28,585 nucleotides of DNA, taken from positions 1 through 28,585 of IMG/VR virus record IMGVR_UViG_3300032092_000181. The stretch is one strand, 5' to 3'. Source of the DNA: a virus. The notes beneath the pieces were generated by a model, which was not told the origin of the DNA, searched no databases, and saw only the letters and a list, made by a program, of their open reading frames with translations. The translations under genes and the position numbers were made by a program. Positions 1-7,111 of the stretch are shown here, one piece after another (the stretch's first letter is position 1; each line of letters opens with the position of its first letter).

Positions 1-422
1 TTAGCGGCACTGGTTCGACTAACGGCCTGTCTCTTTCCGGTACAGTTACCAGCGCCGGCAACATCACACTGAGCGGTAGCGTCACATCGGTAGCCACAAC
101 AGCGACCATCGACGGCGTCACCATTGGTTACCGCAGCATCCCTCGTTCTACGACTACTACCACCGCTGTTGTAGCGGACGTTGGCAAGTGCATTGCGGTT
201 ACTGCAGGCATTACGATTCCAAACAGCACCTTTGCTGCTGGTGATGCTCTCTCTATCTACAACGATAGTGCTTCGGCTATTACGATTACGGCTGGCGTGA
301 CCACACTCCGACAGGCTGGCACTGCTAATACTGGCAATCGCACACTAGCTGCGCGCGGCATGGCTACTGTCTGGTTTAACAGCGCAACTGAGGCGGTTAT
401 TTCTGGTGCGGGGGTTAGCTAA
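1..422 (+). CDS. Tail fibre protein, C-terminal part (5' end outside window)
   Basis: Reading from base 3, an open frame runs to TAA at 420-422, so only about 139 C-terminal residues are visible. They are rich in Ser, Thr and Gly. The last 100 or so residues (from IGYR through TLRQAGT and NTGNR to the end ISGAGVS) match, position for position, the C-terminal domain of the fibre gene at 3659-4513 (IGYR, TDTLRQAGT, NTGTR, ITGAGLT). It is therefore probably a second tail fibre or tailspike with the same C-terminal domain. The stop overlaps the next start codon as TAATG, so the two genes are translationally coupled. Codons end in T or A more often than in the genes after 1062, which hints at a separate origin. 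The head-binding N-terminus cannot be seen. Confidence 0.7.
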   Translation, partial: SGTGSTNGLSLSGTVTSAGNITLSGSVTSVATTATIDGVTIGYRSIPRSTTTTTAVVADVGKCIAVTAGITIPNSTFAAGDALSIYNDSASAITITAGVTTLRQAGTANTGNRTLAARGMATVWFNSATEAVISGAGVS

Positions 423-1048
423 TGAGCGGCATCCAAATGGCGCTGCTTGGGTCGGTTGGGAACACAGGCTTCACCCCCGTCACAAACACATACACGTCTG
501 GCACCTCTGCTACCGAAACAGTGCCTAGTGGCGCTACGCAAGTTGTTATTACCCTGGACGGCGGAGGCGGCGCTGGGGGTTTTAACAGCAGCGCGCAAGG
601 CGGCGGTGGTGGCGGCGGCGCTCGCTCTGTCAAGACTATTGCGGTGGTCGGCGGCAATTCCATGATCTACACGGTGGGCGGTACGAGGGGAGGGCGTACC
701 ACTACCGGCACCGGGAGCACAGGTCTTACCTCAATCGTAGTGGGTAGCGTTTCAGGTGGCTCCGTAAGCATGGCCGCCAATGGCGGAAACGGTGGCTCTA
801 CAAGTAGTGGCGGCGCTGGTGGCACGGCTACGGGCGGCGATACTAATACTACAGGCACTGCGGGTAGCGCTTCTGGAGTTCCCGATCTTGGCGCTGGGGG
901 TGCCGGAGCAAGTGGCGCAGCAGGAGGCACTACTTCTTCCGTCGATGGTATAGCCCCAGGGGGTGGGGGTTGTGGTGGTGGACCTGATGAGGGGATTGTT
1001 ACTTCTGGCGCAGGCGCGCGTGGCCAAGTTTCGTTTGCTTACACCTAA
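422..1048 (+). CDS. Glycine-rich tail-tip adhesin-like protein
   Basis: 208 residues. The N-terminus (MSGIQMALLGSVG) resembles the MSG...LLG start of the gene at 4513. Residues 35-50 (VPSGATQVVITL followed by a Gly run) are typical of phage glycine-rich domains, and most of the remainder is short Gly runs separated by Ser, Thr and Ala, ending in GARGQVSFAYT. Such proteins are found at fibre tips, and some phage adhesins fold these runs into polyglycine helices that carry variable receptor-binding loops. Role here is inferred: host receptor recognition, probably mounted on the fibre encoded just upstream, with which it overlaps by TAATG. The runs of G on the coding strand explain the many long but meaningless frames on the opposite strand. 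Confidence 0.65.
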   Translation: MSGIQMALLGSVGNTGFTPVTNTYTSGTSATETVPSGATQVVITLDGGGGAGGFNSSAQGGGGGGGARSVKTIAVVGGNSMIYTVGGTRGGRTTTGTGSTGLTSIVVGSVSGGSVSMAANGGNGGSTSSGGAGGTATGGDTNTTGTAGSASGVPDLGAGGAGASGAAGGTTSSVDGIAPGGGGCGGGPDEGIVTSGAGARGQVSFAYT

Positions 1049-1061
1049 AGGAGATTGAATC

Positions 1062-1388
1062 ATGATTACCAACACTTGGGCCGTTGTCCAGATGGACGCC
1101 TACCCCGAACGTGACGGCAAGACCGATGTGGTCTTTACCGTTCACTGGACGCTGACCGGCACGGATGGCACCCACACCGGCAGCGCATATGGTTCCGTCG
1201 GGGTAATAATTGACCCCGATGCGCCGTTCACGCCCTACGCTGACCTGACGCAAGATCAGGTGGTCGGCTGGGTCAAGAGCGCGCTGGGTGATGAGCCGGT
1301 TGCCGCCTACGAAGCCAATGTTGCTCAACAGATCGCTGGGCAGATTAACCCGCCTGTCGTAAGCCCGCCGCTGCCCTGGATCGCATAA
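1062..1388 (+). CDS. Conserved phage protein of unknown function (DUF7936-like)
   Basis: 108 residues, preceded by a strong ribosome binding site (AAAGGAGATTG) 5-10 nt before ATG. The sequence, starting MITNTWAVVQMDAYP, with TDVVFTVHWTLTGTDG near residues 20-37 and LTQDQVVGWVKSALG near residues 62-78, resembles a small protein found beside tail fibre genes in many tailed phages (DUF7936 from memory). No catalytic motif, signal peptide or membrane segment is seen. The family function is unknown; the position between an adhesin and the tail hub suggests a virion or tail assembly role, but that is inference. Confidence 0.6.
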   Translation: MITNTWAVVQMDAYPERDGKTDVVFTVHWTLTGTDGTHTGSAYGSVGVIIDPDAPFTPYADLTQDQVVGWVKSALGDEPVAAYEANVAQQIAGQINPPVVSPPLPWIA

Positions 1389-1393
1389 CCGGT

Positions 1394-2944
1394 ATGAAGT
1401 CGCCCATCCTCGGCTCAAGCTATGTCGCCCGCAGCATCAACGCTGCGGACGCGCGCATGGTCAATCTCTTTCCAGAGGTTGTGCCAGAGGGTGGGCAGAT
1501 GCCTGCGTTCCTCAACCGCGCGCCTGGGCTGAAGCTACAGCAGGCCGTTGGCACCGGGCCGATCCGCGGGCTGTGGGCGCACCAGACGCAAGGTTCTGAC
1601 TTCTTCGTCGTGTCGGGCAACGAGGTCTACAAACTGTCCTCGCTGACCGGCACGCCGGTTCTACTAGGGGCGGTCAATGGCACCGGGCCGGTGTCCATCG
1701 CCGACAACGGCGACCAGATCATCTTCGCGTGCAACCCAGACGCCTTCGTCTACACCGAATCCACCAACACGTTTGTGCAAGTCACCGATCCTGACTTCCC
1801 CGGCGCGGTGACGGTCGGCTATCTTGACGGCTATTTCGTGTTCAACCCGCCCAACAGCCAGCGGCTGTACGTTACCAGCTTGCTGGACGGCACGCAGATC
1901 GACCCGCTGGATTTTGTCAGCGCCGAAGGATCGCCAGACGGCATCGTCGGTTTGATTGTTGACCACCGCGAAGTCTGGGTGTTCGGCACGGACAGCGCCG
2001 AAGTCTGGTACAACGCCGGCACGGCAGACTTTCCGCTGGCCCGCATCCAAGGCGCGTTCAACGAGATCGGCTGCGTCGCACCCTACTCCATCGCCAAGGT
2101 GGACAACGGTGTGTTCTGGCTAGGCGCTGACGCGCGCGGCCAGGGTATCGTCTACCGGGCAAACGGCTACGTCGGCCAGCGCGTGTCCACGCACGCGGTT
2201 GAGTGGCAAATCCAGCAGTATAGCAATATGTCCGACGCGGTGGCTTACACCTACCAGCAGGACGGCCACGCCTTCTACGTCCTGAACTTCCCCTCGGGCA
2301 ACACGACGTGGGTGCTGGACGTCGCCACCGGGGCTTGGCATGAGCGGGCCTATTTCAACCAAGGCGTGTTCTCGCGCCACCGCGGCAACAACCAGTGCAA
2401 CTTCCTTGGCAACATCGTCATCGGCGATCACCTGAACGCCAACATCTACACCTTCGACCTGACGACCTACGCCGACAACGGCACGCCGCAGAAGTGGCTG
2501 CGGTCGTGGCGGGCGCTGCCAACCGGTCAGAACAACCTGAAGCGCACGGCGCAGCACAGCCTCCAGATCATGTTTGAGTCCGGCGTGGGCCTGTCTGGCT
2601 ATGCTCCGTTTGATGTTTTCTCTGAATTGCTGCTGACTGAAAACGACGATCTTATCATCACGGAATCAGGCGACTACATTGATGCGGTTTCAGATACCAT
2701 AACGCGCGTGCAGGGCGCCGATCCGGAGGTCATGCTGCGCTGGTCGGACGACGGCGGCCACACATGGTCGAACGAACATTGGCGATCCATCGGCAGGATC
2801 GGCGAATACGGCCAGCGCGCCATCTGGCGCCGCCTGGGCATGACGATGAAACTGCGCGACCGCGTGTACGAGTTGTCGGGCACCGACCCGGTTAAGATGG
2901 TCATCATTGACGCCGAACTGATGTTGAGCGGCACCAATGCCTAA
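1394..2944 (+). CDS. P22 gp10-like tail hub / packaged DNA stabilisation protein
   Basis: 516 residues, close to P22 gp10 (about 470). The N-terminus (MKSPILGSSYVARSINAADARMVNLFPE, with VNLFPE as the landmark) and the following beta-rich repeats are characteristic of the Phage_stabilise family. In P22 this protein closes the portal channel together with gp4 and gp26 and forms the hub that carries the tailspikes, keeping packaged DNA inside. Blocks such as FVVSGNEVYKL, GYFVFNPPNSQRLYVTSL and DDGGHTWSNEHWRSIGRIGEYGQRA are family-typical. It overlaps the next gene by 8 nt. Its presence is the strongest sign of a short-tailed, P22-type tail machine. Confidence 0.85.
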   Translation: MKSPILGSSYVARSINAADARMVNLFPEVVPEGGQMPAFLNRAPGLKLQQAVGTGPIRGLWAHQTQGSDFFVVSGNEVYKLSSLTGTPVLLGAVNGTGPVSIADNGDQIIFACNPDAFVYTESTNTFVQVTDPDFPGAVTVGYLDGYFVFNPPNSQRLYVTSLLDGTQIDPLDFVSAEGSPDGIVGLIVDHREVWVFGTDSAEVWYNAGTADFPLARIQGAFNEIGCVAPYSIAKVDNGVFWLGADARGQGIVYRANGYVGQRVSTHAVEWQIQQYSNMSDAVAYTYQQDGHAFYVLNFPSGNTTWVLDVATGAWHERAYFNQGVFSRHRGNNQCNFLGNIVIGDHLNANIYTFDLTTYADNGTPQKWLRSWRALPTGQNNLKRTAQHSLQIMFESGVGLSGYAPFDVFSELLLTENDDLIITESGDYIDAVSDTITRVQGADPEVMLRWSDDGGHTWSNEHWRSIGRIGEYGQRAIWRRLGMTMKLRDRVYELSGTDPVKMVIIDAELMLSGTNA

Positions 2945-3659
2945 CGCCGTCAACATCACCAACATCACACCGCCGCGTGTGCAAATGGTTGACCCAAACA
3001 CAGGGTTGGTCAGCCGTGAGTGGTTCCGGTTTTTTGAAAGCCTGTTCCGGCTGACCGGCAGCGGGCAGAACGACTTCACGCTGCAAGACTTGCAACTTGG
3101 CCCTGACGCCGGGACGGACATGGGCATTGCGGTCTTGCAGACCGAAATCCAGAACCTGTCCGTGTCACCGCCATACACACCGCAGTTGCCCCGCCGCCGC
3201 TACGGCTCGTTTTACGACACCACCACGCAGACGGCAGCAGCTATAAACACCGCCTACGCAATGACGTTCAACACGGTTGATCTGTCGTCTGGTGTCACCC
3301 GCGGCACACCTACCTCGCGCATCTACGTTGACACGCTGAACGTCTACAACGTGCAATTCTCCGCGCAAGTTGATAAAACATCGGGCGGTGTCGGGTTGGT
3401 CTGGATTTGGCTGCGTAAGAACGGGGTAAACGTGCCGGACAGCGCCGGCCAAATCCGCATACAAGGTAACAACGCAGAAGTTCTTGCGGCGTGGAATTAC
3501 ATCATTCAGTTGAACGCCGGAGATTATATCGAATTGATGTGGGAAGTGGACGACACATCGGTTATCCTTCTGGCAGAAGCTGCGTCCGCCGTGCATCCGT
3601 CCGTTCCTTCGGTCATCCTCACCGTGACCAACAACATTAGCTCAGATGGGGGCTACTAA
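2937..3659 (+). CDS. Tail-associated protein with a C-terminal jelly-roll-like domain
   Basis: 240 residues. Residues 8-40 (NITPPRVQMVDPNTGLVSREWFRFFESLFRLTG, of which REWFRFF is the landmark) are a widespread N-terminal module of podovirus proteins encoded beside the gp10-like hub. Residues 88-240 are beta-rich, with spacing (VYNVQFSAQ, WIWLRKNGVNVPDS, LNAGDYIELMW) reminiscent of C1q/TNF-like trimeric heads. A minor tail or fibre-attachment role is inferred from this and from the location between hub and fibre. ATG overlaps the end of the gp10-like gene, and the stop overlaps the fibre start (TAATG). No enzymatic motif is visible. Confidence 0.6.
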   Translation: MPNAVNITNITPPRVQMVDPNTGLVSREWFRFFESLFRLTGSGQNDFTLQDLQLGPDAGTDMGIAVLQTEIQNLSVSPPYTPQLPRRRYGSFYDTTTQTAAAINTAYAMTFNTVDLSSGVTRGTPTSRIYVDTLNVYNVQFSAQVDKTSGGVGLVWIWLRKNGVNVPDSAGQIRIQGNNAEVLAAWNYIIQLNAGDYIELMWEVDDTSVILLAEAASAVHPSVPSVILTVTNNISSDGGY

Positions 3660-4513
3660 TGGCCGTTCTTTCTCCCTCGCCCAAAGCGCAGTTTCTGGAC
3701 GCCTCTGGTGCGCCGTTGGTTGGTGGCAGGGTCTACACTTACGCCGCCGGCACGACCACGCCGCTGGCAACCTACACGACCGGCGCTGGCACGGTGGCCA
3801 ACACCAACCCGGTGATCTTGGACTCCCGCGGCGAGGCCAACATCTGGTACACCACCGGCACCTCGTACAAAGTTGTGCTGGCTGATTCGGCTGACGCTTT
3901 GATCTGGTCAGTGGACAACATCGCTACAGTTGGGTCGATGGCGCTCCAGAACGCCAACGCAGTGGCCATCACCGGCGGCACCATCGGGGCGGGCGTGACC
4001 TTCAACGGCAACACCACTGGCACCGCGTCCAACGTCACTGGCGTCGTTGCGGTCGTCAACGGCGGCACAGGCTCAACCACGGCGGCCAACGCGCGCACCG
4101 CCCTTGGCGCGGCGGCAAGTGGGGCAAACACCGACATCACGTCGCTGCGGCAAAGCGTGGCAATTGTGGCCACTGGCACGGTCGGCGCTGAGAGCATCGG
4201 CTACCGCGGCGCACCGCAGAACGCCCAGACGGCAGCCTACCAACTGGCGCTGACTGACAACGGCAAGCACATCTCAATCACCACCGGCGGCATTACGATC
4301 CCGGCCAACAGCGCAGCGGCGTTCCCGATTGGCGCAACGGTCGTCATCTACAACAACAGCGGCAGCAGCCAGAACATCGCCATCACGACCGACACGCTGC
4401 GTCAGGCTGGCACGACAAACACCGGCACCCGGGCGCTGGCCAACTACGGCCTGGCGACGTGCGTCAAGGTGGACACGACCGTGTGGGTCATCACTGGCGC
4501 GGGGCTGACCTGA
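3659..4513 (+). CDS. Tail fibre/tailspike with P22-type head-binding domain
   Basis: 284 residues. Residues 1-90 (MAVLSPSPKAQFLDASGAPL, GGRVYTYAAGTTTPLATY, NPVILDSRGEANIWY, VVLADSADALIWSVDNI) are the head-binding fold that anchors P22-like tailspikes to the hub. Residues 105-160 carry collagen- or fibre-like Thr/Gly repeats (VVNGGTGSTTAANARTALG), a common fibre shaft motif. Residues about 180-284 form a C-terminal domain that also appears in the gene cut at the left window edge. No polysaccharide-degrading catalytic signature is seen, so it is more likely an adhesin fibre than an enzymatic spike. It is coupled by TAATG upstream and TGATG downstream. Confidence 0.75.
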   Translation: MAVLSPSPKAQFLDASGAPLVGGRVYTYAAGTTTPLATYTTGAGTVANTNPVILDSRGEANIWYTTGTSYKVVLADSADALIWSVDNIATVGSMALQNANAVAITGGTIGAGVTFNGNTTGTASNVTGVVAVVNGGTGSTTAANARTALGAAASGANTDITSLRQSVAIVATGTVGAESIGYRGAPQNAQTAAYQLALTDNGKHISITTGGITIPANSAAAFPIGATVVIYNNSGSSQNIAITTDTLRQAGTTNTGTRALANYGLATCVKVDTTVWVITGAGLT

Positions 4514-4938
4514 TGAGCGGCGCGGTATTGTCCTTGCTGGGTACGTCGGGTGGGGCGGCGTCTGCCGTGACCATCACGGTCAACCCCGTAACGATCACAG
4601 GCATCAATATCGGCGGCACTGCGTCGGCGCAGTACCAGCTTAACAGCAGCGGCAATGCGTTTGAGATTGTCAACGGTGGGTTGGCCACACTGTTATACGC
4701 TTGGTGCATTCCGGCGGGCCAAGCAGCCAACTACGAAGTGTACGCCAGCTTGGTGTCAGGGTCGTTGAGCGCCGGCAGTTCGGCTACCGACACTTGGCTG
4801 GCGCTGACATCGACGCGCAATTGGCTGGTCAGCACCACCACCCTTAAATACGCGACGATTGATGTTGGCATCCGGCGTATCGGCACCACCACCATTTTGG
4901 CGTCGGCAGACATCAATCTAGAAGCCGAAGCAGTATAA
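4513..4938 (+). CDS. Small beta-rich protein following the tail fibre
   Basis: 141 residues from ATG 4513, chosen because it overlaps the fibre stop as TGATG, the same arrangement as at 420-424; an upstream start at 4459 would lie inside the fibre gene. The first residues, MSGAVLSLLGTSG, match the start of the glycine-rich protein at 422 (MSGIQMALLGSVG), but the rest is different: a Thr/Ile-rich beta pattern (VTITVNPVTITGINIGG) followed by YAWCIPAGQAANYEVYASL. The N-terminus may be a shared docking tag for a fibre tip or chaperone. The family is not recognised. A virion or fibre assembly role is inferred from position. Confidence 0.55.
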   Translation: MSGAVLSLLGTSGGAASAVTITVNPVTITGINIGGTASAQYQLNSSGNAFEIVNGGLATLLYAWCIPAGQAANYEVYASLVSGSLSAGSSATDTWLALTSTRNWLVSTTTLKYATIDVGIRRIGTTTILASADINLEAEAV

Positions 4939-4947
4939 GGATAGGCC

Positions 4948-5283
4948 ATGTCTGTTACCGCCAAAGCCCTGATCCCAGCCAAGGTCGCCGAAGACACGCA
5001 GTCCACGCAGTACACTGCGACCAACGTGACGACGATCATCGACAAGTTCACGGCCACCAACTACGGCGCGGTTGCGGCGTCGATCAGCGTCAACCTGGTG
5101 ACGGCAGCCGACACATCTGGCACGCAGAACTTGATCGTGAAGACCAAGACGCTCCAGCCGTCTGAAACCTACACGTTCCCGGAACTGGTCGGCCACATCC
5201 TGAACTCAAACGGGTTCATCTCGACGCTGGCGTCCGCGCCGCTGACGATCAACATCCGCGCGTCAGGACGTGAGATTAGCTGA
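4948..5283 (+). CDS. Conserved small phage protein, probably virion-associated
   Basis: 111 residues, starting after AAGGATAGGCC, an adequate ribosome binding site. The pattern MSVTAKALIPAK, STQYTATNVTTIIDKFTATN, ETYTFPELVGHIL and ending NIRASGREIS recurs in many phage tail regions. It is predicted to be mostly beta strand with no membrane segment or catalytic motif. The function is not known to me. It lies between the second fibre cassette and the sulfotransferase-GNAT gene, with which it overlaps (TGATG). Confidence 0.5.
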   Translation: MSVTAKALIPAKVAEDTQSTQYTATNVTTIIDKFTATNYGAVAASISVNLVTAADTSGTQNLIVKTKTLQPSETYTFPELVGHILNSNGFISTLASAPLTINIRASGREIS

Positions 5284-6350
5284 TGCCACCATTCGTTGTC
5301 TTTGCATTGCCTAGATCGCGCACGGCGTGGCTGTCGCGGTTTTTGACATACGGCGATTGGGTGTGTGGGCATGAAGAACTACGCCGCGCACGCAGTCTTG
5401 ACGACGTGACGGCGTGGTTTTCACAGCCTAACATCGGCACCGCAGAGACAGCCGCCGCGCCGTGGTGGCGTCTGCTAGATCGTTTTGCACCCGACGCGCG
5501 CATCTTGATCGTGCGCCGCCCGGTTAGTGAAGTGGTGGATAGCTTGATGCGTCTGCTGGGGTTGGCTTTTGACCGCGCCGTGCTTGAACAGACCATAATC
5601 AAACTAGACCGTAAGCTAGACCAGATTGAAGCACGGTGTGCTAACGTCCTTTCGGTCAACTTTGACGATCTAAACGATGAGACGGCCTGCGCCGCTGCGT
5701 TCGAACATTGCCTTCCTCACGCGCACGACCACAACCATTGGGCGCGGTTGGCGCCGATGAACATCCAGATAGATATGCCCGCGCTAATGCGGTACGCACA
5801 CGCATATTCGCCGGCGCTGGAAAAGGTAGCTGCCATTGCAAAGCACCAAACGCTTGCGGCTATGGCCACCCGTAAACCTGTAGAACCTGAAGGTATTACG
5901 TTCCAAACAGAAACTTTTGATGATTGGCTAGACGGCGCGGCGAAGCTGTTTGACGACCATCTGGTCGCTGTTGGTGAGCCGCCAGGTAACTGGCAGAACA
6001 AGAACCTTGGGATGATGCAGCGCATCTACGACGCAGGGGCCATGCAGATTATGACCGCCCGCTGCAATGGGCGTATGTTTGGCTATCTGATGACGCTCAT
6101 TGCGCCGTCAATGGCGGCTGAAAACTTGACGACAGCTACGCACACAACCTTTTATGCCGACCCAACATTCCCCGGTCTTGGCTTAAAATTGCAGCGTGCA
6201 GCGTTGCGGGATTTAAAAAAACGCGGTGTAGACGAGGTGTTTTTGGAAGCCGGTCAACGGGGTTCCGGCCCTAGACTTTCCATGTTATATAAGCGTTTGG
6301 GTGCGCTAGATTACAGCCATGTCTACCGTATGCAATTGACGGAGCATTAA
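5283..6350 (+). CDS. Fusion of sulfotransferase-like and GNAT acetyltransferase-like domains
   Basis: 355 residues. The N-terminal half begins FALPRSRTAWLSRFL (residues 7-20), which fits the 5'-phosphosulfate-binding loop of PAPS-dependent sulfotransferases, and ILIVRRPVSEVVDSLMRL (74-91) fits the 3'-phosphate-binding motif. The C-terminal part, from about residue 240, has a GNAT-like layout: MTARCNGRMFGYLMTLIAP (257-275), an acetyl-CoA loop-like FPGLGLKLQRAALRDL (296-311), and a final RLSMLYKRLGALDYSHVYRM. GNAT-like proteins are common in this place in podovirus tail operons; the sulfotransferase fusion is less common. Substrates are unknown; modification of a virion protein or a host surface glycan is conceivable. 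Codons are more AT-ending than in the neighbours, suggesting acquisition. Coupled to the upstream gene by TGATG. Confidence 0.65.
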   Translation: MPPFVVFALPRSRTAWLSRFLTYGDWVCGHEELRRARSLDDVTAWFSQPNIGTAETAAAPWWRLLDRFAPDARILIVRRPVSEVVDSLMRLLGLAFDRAVLEQTIIKLDRKLDQIEARCANVLSVNFDDLNDETACAAAFEHCLPHAHDHNHWARLAPMNIQIDMPALMRYAHAYSPALEKVAAIAKHQTLAAMATRKPVEPEGITFQTETFDDWLDGAAKLFDDHLVAVGEPPGNWQNKNLGMMQRIYDAGAMQIMTARCNGRMFGYLMTLIAPSMAAENLTTATHTTFYADPTFPGLGLKLQRAALRDLKKRGVDEVFLEAGQRGSGPRLSMLYKRLGALDYSHVYRMQLTEH

Positions 6351-6351
6351 T

Positions 6352-7098
6352 ATGGGTTTGGCAGCAGCAGCAGCAATTTCTGGGGTAGCCGCAATCGGCA
6401 GCGGCGCAATCGCAGCCGGTGGGGCCAAGAAGGCCGCCCGCGTGCAGGAGCAGGCGTCGCGTGACGCACAGGCCGCCAACGAACGGATGTTGGAGCGCCA
6501 GATCGGGCTGCAAGAACCGTTCCGCCAAGCTGGCCTGACCGCGCAAGAGCAGATCATGCAGTTGCTGGGTGTCGGCGGTGATAAGTCGGCGGCGGACTAC
6601 GGCAGTCTAGCCAAGCCGTTTGGCATGGAGCAGTTTGAGCAAGACCCAGGCTACGCCTTCCGCCAATCGGAGGGTATGAAGGCGCTGGAGCGCAGCGCCG
6701 CAGCCCGCGGCCTATTGCAGTCAGGCCCCACGTTAAAGGGCATCCAGCGGTTCGGGCAGGAATCGGCCAGCCAAGAATACGGCAACGCCTTCAACCGCTA
6801 CCAGATCGAGCGCAGCGCGCGCCTGAACCCGCTTCAGTCGCTGATGGGTTCTGGCCAGTCGGCAACCAACGTCATGACGGGTAACGTCGGTCAGTCGAGC
6901 CAGAACCAGCAGGCTAACATTTTGGGTGCCGGGCAGGCCCGCGCGTCTGGTTACGTCGGTCAGGCTAACGCGCTCAGTGGGGCGTTGGGTAGTATCGGCC
7001 AAGCGGCGGCGTCGTACCCGCTGTTGAACGCACAGGTCGGCTATTACAACGCTATGGCGAAGAACCCCCCGAAAACCGTATATAGCGATTTTGGCTAA
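6352..7098 (+). CDS. Ejection protein, P22 gp7-like (DNA transfer protein)
   Basis: 248 residues. A GGAG site precedes ATG. Residues 1-25 form a hydrophobic Ala/Gly-rich segment (GLAAAAAISGVAAIGSGAIAAGG), then a helical region (RVQEQASRDAQAANERMLERQIGLQEPFRQAG) and a motif typical of this family, PGYAFRQSEGMKALERSAAARGLLQSG. Phage proteins with this arrangement are annotated as DNA transfer or internal virion proteins; in P22 gp7 is carried in the capsid and injected with the genome. The C-terminal 80 residues are Gln/Gly/Ala-rich and low in complexity. First of three consecutive ejection-type genes, in the P22 order 7-20-16. Confidence 0.75.
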   Translation: MGLAAAAAISGVAAIGSGAIAAGGAKKAARVQEQASRDAQAANERMLERQIGLQEPFRQAGLTAQEQIMQLLGVGGDKSAADYGSLAKPFGMEQFEQDPGYAFRQSEGMKALERSAAARGLLQSGPTLKGIQRFGQESASQEYGNAFNRYQIERSARLNPLQSLMGSGQSATNVMTGNVGQSSQNQQANILGAGQARASGYVGQANALSGALGSIGQAAASYPLLNAQVGYYNAMAKNPPKTVYSDFG

Positions 7099-7111
7099 CT
7101 GAGGACGGACA

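Noticed and set aside
980-1000. CTGATGAG on the plus strand considered as a second hammerhead core
   Set aside because: It lies inside the glycine-rich coding sequence with no matching GAAA segment or flanking stems.
667-1075. Pro/Ala-rich and Ser/Arg-rich minus-strand frames opposite the glycine-rich adhesin gene
   Set aside because: They are complements of Gly codon runs and have no supporting signals.
4459-4512. Upstream start for the small gene after the second fibre
   Set aside because: It would encode residues from within the fibre gene in another frame; ATG 4513 has the same stop-start overlap as the paralogous cassette.
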